Origin: Aphanomyces cochlioides
Taxonomy: Eukaryota > Oomycota > Saprolegniomycetes > Saprolegniales > Verrucalvaceae
Assembly (NCBI GenBank): GCA_019828595.1
Contig: JAHQRK010000002.1
Coordinates: 2,914,001 to 2,978,000 of the forward strand
Length of the DNA stretch: 64,000 bases
Reading direction: 5' to 3'
Shown: one piece after another, positions 53,524 through 61,740 of the stretch
Layout of the letters: the number at the start of each line of letters is the position of its first letter
How positions within the stretch are numbered: the first letter of the stretch is position 1
Program-made: the position numbers and the translations under genes
The notes under the pieces: generated by a model
What the model was told of the DNA's origin: nothing
Database searches by the model: none
The model's input: only the letters and a program-made list of their open reading frames with translations

Positions 53524-54398
53524 CTTGTGTTTGGTTTCGCCTCGATTCGACACTGACCGCCGTTTTCCCTCGCAGGAGTTTCATCCGTCCGTTTCGTATC
53601 CGCGATTCTTAGCTCAACGTAACGAAAGAAAACTCCAAGTGGGGAAATCGGAACCTTCTTCCAGCGACTGCTCCCACCACACAACAACATACGCTTGATG
53701 CTAAGAGGAGCTTGAAGCCAAGACCTGGAGACTTTCCCTTAGATCGCTGTCGCATCTACATAGGTATTGCTTTGGTGGAGTATTTGCGGCCTGCAAGTCT
53801 TCAACCAAGACGACGACGAGAGATGATACAATTCTTGCAATGATGATGTCCATGTCTTTATGCAACATGTGTGTCTCTCGCTGCCCATGACGCCGTGGAA
53901 GGATGGAAGCCTCTACCCACGAGACACGCAGACAAGCCGAGAGCGCCGTTGCCATGAATGTCAAATTTCTCTGGCCAGAGCGCTTTATCAGCTCTCGACT
54001 TCATCAAGGAAGACAACATTTGCCGGGAGCGCCAGTCCTGGTCAATTTCACGAGTGGCGATCAGTCTCGAGGCACATGAATCCCCGTTTCCTCACATCAG
54101 AGTCCCATCTCGACACGCTGAGGAAGAACCACGCCGTCATGATTGAGGAAGAGCCTCCCATAACAGCTTGAACGAATTGCCACGCCATTTCCAAGCCGAG
54201 GCGAGCTATTCTCTCTACGACAGCACTCCAGAACCAGCCGAGCCGATGGACATTAAGTGGAGGAACAACGACGTCTTCATTGTGCGTTGGCACTTCTCTG
54301 TGCTCCTTTCCTTGTTATAATTTACCATTTTAGCTATTGTACTTCCCCTAACGACTACTGACTACACCTTCATCAACATGCCCCACGAGGCAACACAT
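53524..54398 (+). other. Intergenic with possible short plus-strand gene
   Basis: A protein-like 3' segment ('ASYSLYDSTPEPAEPMDIKW') at about 54175-54290, followed by a GT-AG intron to 54333 and 'LYFP' plus stop at about 54350, hints at a gene's end. Upstream frames at 53860-54171 ('NPRFLTSESHLDTLRKNHA') could be its 5' part, but joins are ambiguous and no family is recognised. Confidence 0.25.
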
Positions 54399-55625
54399 TC
54401 ACAGCCCACTCATGCTTCGTCCTTTGCACTTGTCGGCTTCTTCCCACAGATTCTCAATAGCGACGTCCATCAACTTCCAAAACCGATCATTGGACACGTT
54501 GGCTTCCTTGACCAAGACATCGCACACCATCAATTCCAACTTGGACGGCGTCAATCCAGCACCTTCGCGTTGCAAGACTGAGCCCACATCAAAGAGCGAA
54601 AAGCCACTCGACACGCCTTGCTTGAGGACACGAGTGCACACACGCATCGTTGCGATCGCATCTTCATTCATGCCAAGGGAGCGCAGCGCCACGGCGTCTT
54701 GGACATCATCCAGAGCGGCAATATGAGCAAGAGCGTTGGCACTGAGAGGAAACTTGGCTTGAGCCCAATGGAGCCATTCAAAGCAAGCCGCATCCAGATG
54801 ATGAATCGATGGCAGACACAAGCCATGATCGATTGGAACCATGGCGTATGTTGACGTCTTGGACGGCTGGAGCAAGATGTTGCCTGCATGTCGATCCGTA
54901 TTGAATAGACGAATGTCGAGAATCGCAATCTTGTGCACATCTGCGACTCCAAAACGGAGCGAACCAACATCTTCCGCTGAGCTTTCCGACGTCACAAACG
55001 CTTGGATCGAACCCTCCTTCATGCCTCCATTCGGAACTGGCAACGATGCAAAGTGCGTCGTGGGCACGCCGCTGAAGTGATCGTACATGGCGTCCAAGAC
55101 ATACGCAGCAACTTCTCGCATGGCGCCATCTCCGACGCGGAATCCCATCTTGGCCGGATGCGGTGTCTCGCCCACGATCGCGGCGGGGCAACGGTATCCT
55201 CTTGGGTTCTGCGGAGCCATATACTCTTCGTCACGCGGTTTAAAGATCGCCAGCGTTCGTCCGTCATCCTGTTGCTGCACCATGTACACTCCTCCGCAGC
55301 CGTCTGGAGTCAACTCGAGCGTCGCACGATGCTGCGTCACTGCATACGTGATTGCCTGTCGAAACGCAATCGCTGAGGCCAAGCCAACGCGCAATGGCGT
55401 CGACGACGTTGGTGGGGTCGACAACACAACGGGAACATCGACCGCCGGTCTGGCTTTCACGCTCCACCATATCGGCTGCTTCACTGAGAGCACTCTGGGC
55501 AGCGCAAACGCCGCTTTCTTCGCCTTGTTGGCTACGGCCAGCATGCTGCGCTTCCCGCTCTTGCAGGACAAGAGCCACGTCGTCGTGGTCGAGGACGACT
55601 TGTTGAGCGCAGAGATGGCCGCCAT
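54399..55625 (-). CDS. Phosphatidylinositol 4-kinase-like (type II/PI4K-gamma) protein
   Basis: The start is taken at ATG 55625 ('MAAISALNKSSSTTTTWLLS', 408 residues); the frame is open to 55796, but the extra part looks like upstream DNA. The kinase domain has the glycine-loop region 'DGCGGVYMVQQQDDGRTLAIF' (Lys of 'IFKPRDEE' binds ATP), 'NPRGYRCPAAIVGETPHPA', 'VGDGAMREVAAYVLD', the catalytic 'DIRLFNTDRHAGNILL' and the metal-binding 'MVPIDHGLCLP'. This order matches the PI3_PI4_kinase branch seen in plant PI4K-gamma and type II PI4Ks. Several plant PI4K-gamma members phosphorylate proteins rather than lipid, so the substrate is uncertain. The C-terminus is helical. Single exon. Confidence 0.85.
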   Translation of the reverse strand: MAAISALNKSSSTTTTWLLSCKSGKRSMLAVANKAKKAAFALPRVLSVKQPIWWSVKARPAVDVPVVLSTPPTSSTPLRVGLASAIAFRQAITYAVTQHRATLELTPDGCGGVYMVQQQDDGRTLAIFKPRDEEYMAPQNPRGYRCPAAIVGETPHPAKMGFRVGDGAMREVAAYVLDAMYDHFSGVPTTHFASLPVPNGGMKEGSIQAFVTSESSAEDVGSLRFGVADVHKIAILDIRLFNTDRHAGNILLQPSKTSTYAMVPIDHGLCLPSIHHLDAACFEWLHWAQAKFPLSANALAHIAALDDVQDAVALRSLGMNEDAIATMRVCTRVLKQGVSSGFSLFDVGSVLQREGAGLTPSKLELMVCDVLVKEANVSNDRFWKLMDVAIENLWEEADKCKGRSMSGL

Positions 55626-56712
55626 GATGCCGATTCCAAAGTGAGTCAGCAACTTTCTTTCTTCTTCAAGTGCAACATTCTGGCAAGATAATGACAAAAG
55701 TGGGTCTCTGTCGCACGGATGTGGTTTCTCGTGTTGGGCAAATTCAGTCGAGAATCGAACAATAGACAGGTTGGTTGTGTGCCCACGCTCATACACGGAG
55801 TGGAGGCTTGTTTTTGTGTCTGTTCAAGAGATAAGGTGGTGCGCGCGTCGGGATGACCAACGCGTGTATGTTGCTCCGCAGAGGTGTGATCTCCACATCG
55901 GCCATACCCACTTTTGTCAACCATGCTACTAATACAAACGGCCAGTTCTCTTCCACAGCTGGAGAGAACACATAGCGACAGCACTTCTACGCAGAGGTGG
56001 ACATGCCGACAGACGTCGGCAGCAGCATCGTCGACGTCCTCTTTCTTCTGGAAAAGACTCCAGAGTTTGTGACCTGTCAGGATCTGTTGGTTTAATTGTG
56101 GCCCAATCCGATCGCGCGGTTTGGATGTGCTGGAGACATGGCATCCAATAAGATGGTCGCGACAGAGCCACGCCGAGCAAGTCACATCTGTCGAGCTCGC
56201 ATGAAGGCGATGCTGCTGGTCCCGAACAAGAGGCCACAAGGTACAAACTCAGACAGGCGCAGCCAGAGGTTGCAATGCTGCCTTGGGCAGTGCCACTCCA
56301 TCGTATCTTGTGTGCGATTTGTACGAGGAAGCCAAGAGGCTCCTGCATGGCTGACCCATGGACAAACAATAGGCGAGTGTTTGTGCATCTTGTCGAGGTG
56401 GAAAACTGAGTTTCGAGTATGCAACACGGACGAGAGAGACCCGCCAGCGATGCAACATGCGTCGAGATGATAGATTCATCACGATATGGCACACTCGAGC
56501 TTTAACACAGCCAAGTCTCCGCCGACAACATTCTGCAGGTGACAGTTCATTACGTGAATGACATTTCAAATGTGTGAAATTTAATTAGCCAATCAAATAT
56601 TTCGATTTAGTTATGAACGGTTCTGATTGGCCAAATATGACATGCGTGAAACCGTCAAAGATCGCAAAATGTCTCTCTGGATACACACCGACCAGGTTTT
56701 GACTTGCTCAAC
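55626..56712. other. Intergenic; no supported gene
   Basis: Long frames on both strands (e.g. minus 56492-55929, plus 56096-56470) overlap and have no domain, signal peptide or splice logic. CCAAT/ATTGG boxes at 56587 and 56627 are close to the start of the next gene and probably promote it. Confidence 0.3.
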
Positions 56713-57657
56713 ATGACGCGAGCGCTCCTTCTTGCTTTCCATGCGCTTGCGTCGTTCCTGTCTCCAGCATCAACTGCCTCGATAAGTGCTGCTGATGCAC
56801 TGCAACTTCTTAATGGCCGTGGCCCTGCGATTTCGAGCTACAAGACACCTGTCGACCTCGACAGTCTCCTCACCAACTTTCCATCATGCGATAACAAATG
56901 CACTGGATCCACTCCGTGTGGCAAAACGTCGATTGCAACGCTTGGCAAGCAGTGCACTGCCCCCACGACGCGCAACAATGGTATCCCGTACTGCCTCGAC
57001 AACTTTGTCTGCTGCAATCCATCGGCATGTCGTCAAAAAACCCAACTCGACTGTACTTATGTCTCAACGCAAGTCACTGCCAGTCTTAATGCACTCAGCT
57101 ACAAGTCGACCTTGAGTTACTTGGCATATATTGGAGGAAGTGGCAACTACGCTGTCGACGTGGACAAACTCACAAGCCTCTGTGTGTCGCCTCCGAACGA
57201 CCAACGGTGTGTATCTCAATGCAATGGCTGGAACAACAAGTGGGCGTGTCCATCGTCCTGCCAATGCACAAACTCAAGTGTGCCATCACTCGTTGTTGGC
57301 CAACAATTTCGCTGCCTCACTGCGGGTGGCGGCTACGCTTCACCCATTTCAAGAAATTCCTACGGCATCGATGTATGTCCACTTGGCTCGACTTGCGTTG
57401 TTATTCCAGGCGCCACTGCTGCTTGTGTTACGGAAGCACCAAAAGTCGACGTCGACGTAGCATCCCCCGCTCAGCGCTCGAGCACAGCGGCACCAAGCAG
57501 CAACACCAACAACAAGAAGACGATTGGCATTGCAGTTGGCTCTGCGTGCGGCGCTGCCGTGGGTCTCCTTGGCCTTGCTTATTACTTTATGCGCAAGCCA
57601 AAGCAAGTGGAGCTAGAAACGAACGATCATTACCACGAAGCTCCCAACGGCGCATGA
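56713..57657 (+). CDS. Secreted/type I membrane Cys-rich protein, unknown
   Basis: ATG 56713 (three codons into an open frame starting at TTG) begins a signal peptide, 'MTRALLLAFHALASFLSPAS'. The product has 314 residues. The ectodomain (about 25-265) contains more than 20 Cys arranged in blocks ('NKCTGSTPCGKTSIATLGKQC', 'CLDNFVCCNPSACRQKTQLDC', 'CVSQCNGWNNKWACPSSCQC', 'GIDVCPLGSTCVV'), so it is probably disulfide-knitted. After a Ser/Thr/Asn-rich stalk there is a transmembrane helix ('IGIAVGSACGAAVGLLGLAY') and a short cytosolic tail with Tyr/His. Similar Cys-rich membrane proteins are common in oomycetes; a cell-surface role is inferred. No enzyme motif is seen. CCAAT boxes lie just upstream. 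Confidence 0.75.
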   Translation: MTRALLLAFHALASFLSPASTASISAADALQLLNGRGPAISSYKTPVDLDSLLTNFPSCDNKCTGSTPCGKTSIATLGKQCTAPTTRNNGIPYCLDNFVCCNPSACRQKTQLDCTYVSTQVTASLNALSYKSTLSYLAYIGGSGNYAVDVDKLTSLCVSPPNDQRCVSQCNGWNNKWACPSSCQCTNSSVPSLVVGQQFRCLTAGGGYASPISRNSYGIDVCPLGSTCVVIPGATAACVTEAPKVDVDVASPAQRSSTAAPSSNTNNKKTIGIAVGSACGAAVGLLGLAYYFMRKPKQVELETNDHYHEAPNGA

Positions 57658-57861
57658 TTTCGTCCATGGAAATCGACGGTCGACTTGACCATGATGGATC
57701 CAATGATGGACTTGCAAGAGTACTAAATGTACTAAGTTGAACATGAATGTTGTACTGCCAAATTTGATGTTTATCTTGATATTTGTATGCAATATATACT
57801 CCTCTCGATTAAATGTACTAAGTACGTACTACAGTCATGGCAAATTGACAGTTTGCAAGGA

Positions 57862-59316
57862 ATGCAAGTGGTGCTGCCGTCGATGGAGGAGGAGGCGAGG
57901 CAAAAGCACGAGGAGGAAGAAGTGAGCGTGCGAATCGAGATGACTGCATGGTCTTTTGAGGTTAGGCATCTTCTCTCTCGTTTGATTTGTCTCGGAACAG
58001 TTTATATACCGCCCACGCCTCGATCGGAGTCTAGACACAAGGAACCCGAGACGGGTGGGTCGCCCACCACGACGGAGCCGACAGTCTTTACATTGCTTCG
58101 AAACAACAAATGTCCTCTGTTGTGGACTCTCAAAGGTGGAAGCGACGGTTGCATCCTTCGCCTGAAAGGACGGCACGATGTTGTGCTCTTTCCACAAGCG
58201 ATGGCTCGCTTTGACGAAAGTGTCCAATATGTGCACACACTTGAAGCGCTCACGTTTGTACGCATGGACACAGCCGCGCTCCAGTCTCGACCCGCGACCA
58301 TGCTTGAAGAAATCGATGCTATCCACAATCGTGCCGCGTCGCTCAAACAATCACGCGAAGCCATGCTCCAACGACTTACCGCTTGCGGGCCCGCGGCCAT
58401 GTCGGCATTTCGAAGCCACCCCACGGCCAAAGCTCACAAACTAGCGCTAGCGTACATCTTCGACTACATGAAGACGATTTCAAAAGCCAGGACGCGCTGT
58501 CGAGACCGCTTAAGGACAAGGCAGACACAGTTTCAAGCATGGTTTAACTTTATGGGCGGCGGCGACAGTGAAGGCAACACCGGCGACAACGACGACAAAA
58601 ACACCGTTTGCATACTTGACGACGACGAAGAGGACGAAAAGACACCAGCTTCAACCACGAGGCCGTCCATGGTCTCGCCTAATCAAGCAGCGCCCGTTGT
58701 CGTGATAGATCTCGCCAAGAAGAGCAGTCCAACCCCAAAGTCGGCTCTAGCGACGCCGGCGCCCCCAGAAACTCCAGCCACAGCATTCCTGGTCCGCCGC
58801 AACCCAAGCAAAGGTCGCATTATCCACTGGCATGTTGAGAAGCTCGTTCAAGCTTGCTGTCTCTCAAATCCTGGCATGGTTGACGCCCGCGACGTGGCAG
58901 AAACGATCAAGGAAGCGATCGATTATCTCATGCCGCTCGATAGTTTCTCGGCGAACCAAATGAACCAAACTATCTTGGCCATTGAGAAAAACTTGTCAAC
59001 GCTTCCTGCTACTGAAATCCGACATCTCGTTGCGCCGCTAGCGCTGGGTCCTTACTTGACGCAGTTTTTCCCGACGCCAATCAAGAAAGCCCCGAAGTTG
59101 CCTGCGCTGAATCGCCGCGGCTGCCGCGTCCACTTCAGCAACGTGTTGCTCCATGTCAAGCATTTCTACGCCGACGATGCGCCGACGTCCGTCCAATCGG
59201 CCACGATACATTCAAACAACGACAACATCAAAGAAGGCGCGAGCGTCGCACGGCGACCGAGTCTTCCTAGTCAAACGTTCGACACGAGGCCTCAGAAATA
59301 CATTCGCATGGGCTAA
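57862..59316 (+). CDS. Unknown protein with SUMO-interaction-like motifs
   Basis: The frame is open from 57787; ATG 57862 or 57883 are plausible starts, giving 484 or 477 residues. The N-terminal half is globular-looking with 'LLWTLKGGSDGCILRLKGRH' and helical 'MLEEIDAIHNRAASLKQS'. The middle is disordered and acidic, with two hydrophobic-acidic motifs, 'NTVCILDDDEEDEK' and 'APVVVIDLAKKS', that fit SUMO-interacting motifs. The C-terminal third is helical ('IHWHVEKLVQACCLSNPGMV'), followed by a basic tail. No named family is recognised. If the motifs are real, a nuclear SUMO-dependent role is suggested. The stop codon is 12 bp from the stop of convergent DBP9, so the 3' UTRs must overlap. Confidence 0.65.
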   Translation: MQVVLPSMEEEARQKHEEEEVSVRIEMTAWSFEVRHLLSRLICLGTVYIPPTPRSESRHKEPETGGSPTTTEPTVFTLLRNNKCPLLWTLKGGSDGCILRLKGRHDVVLFPQAMARFDESVQYVHTLEALTFVRMDTAALQSRPATMLEEIDAIHNRAASLKQSREAMLQRLTACGPAAMSAFRSHPTAKAHKLALAYIFDYMKTISKARTRCRDRLRTRQTQFQAWFNFMGGGDSEGNTGDNDDKNTVCILDDDEEDEKTPASTTRPSMVSPNQAAPVVVIDLAKKSSPTPKSALATPAPPETPATAFLVRRNPSKGRIIHWHVEKLVQACCLSNPGMVDARDVAETIKEAIDYLMPLDSFSANQMNQTILAIEKNLSTLPATEIRHLVAPLALGPYLTQFFPTPIKKAPKLPALNRRGCRVHFSNVLLHVKHFYADDAPTSVQSATIHSNNDNIKEGASVARRPSLPSQTFDTRPQKYIRMG

Positions 59317-59328
59317 TCATTAATGTCG

Positions 59329-61422
59329 TTAATGTTTCGCACCGAGACGCGCTTTGCGTGCCTTCTTGGCAATCGTTTTCGGGTTGAAATGCCCCTTTTT
59401 TCGCGCGGCCTTCCATTTCTGACGCCCAGATGTGCTCACACCAACGCCATACGATCCATCGTGGATGCGATCTTCGACCACTTCCTTGGGAGCTGTACTG
59501 CTTGTGGAATTATCTTCGTGGGTGAATGTATGAAGGGGGTCGTTGTCCGTACGCCGCTTGGCGTTCTTCTTGTGGTTGTGATGATGCTGTTTGCGTTTCT
59601 TGGATGGAGCTGGTGCTTGCAGCGCTGCAGGCACGAGATACGTTGGGATCGTCGCAAGATGCGGCTGGATGCGAGCTTTGCCCACTTGTTTGTCGTGCTG
59701 GAGAAGATTCAATTCGCGAGGATGGTCTTCAAAATGTGCACGAAGTTTTTCCGAGTTGAGCATTTCTTTCTTGACGTCAGCGAGCTGCGCTTCTCGCACA
59801 GCAATGCCCGTCACGGCACGACGGACGTCTTCGACGCGGTACCGAAAGCAATCAATGTCTTTAATGTCGAATTCGAGAGGTGCTGGTTGACGCACCAAAT
59901 CTTGGGATGGAAGCATGACTGGCGCTTGCTTGTTCTGGACACGGTCCAAATGCCGCACTTCGTCATTGTCGTCTTTGCCAACGAGAGAGATGGCCGTGCC
60001 GCTAGCACCACCACGCGCAGTACGACCAATGCGATGTGTATATGACTTGACGCTCTTTGGGAAGTCGACGTTCACGACAAAACTCACGCCTCGGAAGTCC
60101 ACACCGCGAGCTACACCAAACGCGTCATCGTTACGAGGGGTTGATTTCTTCTTTGTTGACTTCTTTTTTTCAGTTTCGTCGCCTTCGTCATCCTCTTCGT
60201 CGTCATCTTCATCGTCTTTGTCACCATCTTCGTTGTCATCTTCTTCATTATCTTCGTTGTCGTAGTCATCATCATCTTCTTCGTTGTCTTCGTCGTCCTC
60301 TTCGTTTTCTTCGACTTCAGGTTCTGAGCCATCATCGTCTTCATCTTTCTCGACTTCTTCATCCATGTCTTCATTGGTTTCGCCGTCATCTTCAGGGATT
60401 TCTTCGTCGGATTCGTCGTCATCTTCATCGTCTTCTGCACCTTCATTCTTGTCCATACTTTCGTCCGTGGCGATCAAGTAGTCAATCAAGCCACGGTTGA
60501 ACTGTTCGATGATGTGTTGGCGAGAGTTGTGAGGCAATTGGGCATTCAGCACGGCAGCATTGATGATAAACTGCTCAAAGAAGAGTTTGAGACGGTAGGC
60601 CGCTGCGATAGAGTTGACAAAGAAAATGATCTTGCCGTGGACAACACCAAGCTTGATAAGCGCATACAAGAGCAAATCCTTGTCTTTCTTGGCGACAGAC
60701 AAGTAATATTGCTGGAGTTTGCCATCTGACGAGTTGCCTTCTTCGAGTTTGACCACTGCAGGATTGTGAAGTAAAGCTTTTTTAAGTGCATCGAGCTCCG
60801 GACTCAAAGTGGCAGACATGAAAAAGTGCTGGCAAATTTTGGGGAGGGCATTGAAGATTTTCTTGACATCATCGCCGTAGCTAAATGAGAGAATCATATC
60901 GGCTTCATCCATAACCACAGTCTGGACAGATTGTTTGAGGTCGACGTTACCAGCTTCTAGATGGATCACGAGACGACTTGGCGTCGTGATCAAAATATCT
61001 GGAAGGTCGCGGAGAAGAGCTTGCTGGGCATTCACGGTTTGCCCACTGAGACCCAAGACAGAGACAACATCGCGGCAGTAAAACATAAGTTCCCACAAGT
61101 GAGCTTTGGCTTGATCGACGAGTTCTTTGGTCGGGACGAGGATCAACGCTTTGATGCTCTTTTTTTGTGGTGAGTTCAAAATCTTTTGCAGCACGGGCAA
61201 GCAAAAGGCAGCGGTCTTACCAGACCCAGTTCTCGCGCGCACAAGCAAGTCTTTCCCTTGGAGAGCCAACGGAATGCAGTGCTTCTGGACAAGCGTCGCG
61301 TGGACAAATTGCATCTTGGCACATGCTTTGATCAATCTCTTGTCCAGACCAAAGTCACAAGCGCTGAACGGAACATCACTGTCCAGAAAGGACGGATTCA
61401 CCGCGGCTACCGGCGTCGCCAT
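59329..61422 (-). CDS. DBP9: DEAD-box RNA helicase DBP9/DDX56
   Basis: A single exon of 697 residues from ATG 61422. Motifs in order: Q-motif region ('FVHATLVQKHCIPLAL'), I 'ARTGSGKT', Ia 'PTKELVDQA', Ib 'TTPSRL', II 'DEAD', III 'SAT', IV 'IIFFVNS', V 'GVARGVDF' and VI 'HRIGRTARGG'. Between 'YLIATDES' and motif V sits an almost purely Asp/Glu insert of about 100 residues, longer than the acidic insert usual for DBP9/DDX56. The C-terminus is Lys/Arg/His-rich with 'KKRKQHHHNHKKNAKRR', a nucleolar-type signal. DBP9 is needed for 60S ribosomal subunit assembly in the nucleolus. The acidic tract at DNA level is a long GA/TC-rich repeat (about 60170-60450), making spurious frames on the other strand. 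Confidence 0.94.
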   Translation of the reverse strand: MATPVAAVNPSFLDSDVPFSACDFGLDKRLIKACAKMQFVHATLVQKHCIPLALQGKDLLVRARTGSGKTAAFCLPVLQKILNSPQKKSIKALILVPTKELVDQAKAHLWELMFYCRDVVSVLGLSGQTVNAQQALLRDLPDILITTPSRLVIHLEAGNVDLKQSVQTVVMDEADMILSFSYGDDVKKIFNALPKICQHFFMSATLSPELDALKKALLHNPAVVKLEEGNSSDGKLQQYYLSVAKKDKDLLLYALIKLGVVHGKIIFFVNSIAAAYRLKLFFEQFIINAAVLNAQLPHNSRQHIIEQFNRGLIDYLIATDESMDKNEGAEDDEDDDESDEEIPEDDGETNEDMDEEVEKDEDDDGSEPEVEENEEDDEDNEEDDDDYDNEDNEEDDNEDGDKDDEDDDEEDDEGDETEKKKSTKKKSTPRNDDAFGVARGVDFRGVSFVVNVDFPKSVKSYTHRIGRTARGGASGTAISLVGKDDNDEVRHLDRVQNKQAPVMLPSQDLVRQPAPLEFDIKDIDCFRYRVEDVRRAVTGIAVREAQLADVKKEMLNSEKLRAHFEDHPRELNLLQHDKQVGKARIQPHLATIPTYLVPAALQAPAPSKKRKQHHHNHKKNAKRRTDNDPLHTFTHEDNSTSSTAPKEVVEDRIHDGSYGVGVSTSGRQKWKAARKKGHFNPKTIAKKARKARLGAKH

Positions 61423-61740
61423 GTCAAAACTTCAAGAATGAAAAAGCACAACCAATGGAATAAATAGACAATTATAATTGGCTATAATTCATTGCCATGA
61501 TATCCAACCATTAAATTTCATTGGTCGAGACTGCTTTTTATATCCACAAATCAAAACCAATATTGAAATACTCTGTTTTGATTGGCTATAATTTATTTAA
61601 TTAAGTAAATAATTTGATTTAATTGGAGGTATTTCATTTAATTTTGTCATTGAATATACTGCATTGGTTGAAATTATGTGGTATTGACCAATAAAACAGA
61701 AGAAACGATCCCATTAATGCCGAGTCGACCAATCATACTA
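61423..61740. promoter_or_regulatory. CCAAT-rich divergent promoter, DBP9/PPR
   Basis: 318 bp between two start codons contain about nine CCAAT or ATTGG words (near 61451, 61478, 61521, 61556, 61581, 61623, 61664, 61687 and 61729) in both orientations within AT-rich DNA. Such boxes are bound by NF-Y in eukaryotes. No TCCGGATAA word is present. Both flanking genes are housekeeping in nature (ribosome biogenesis, organellar RNA). Confidence 0.6.

Noticed and set aside
60057..60500. Plus-strand Arg/His/Leu- and Ser-rich frames
   Set aside because: Shadows of the acidic low-complexity tract of DBP9.
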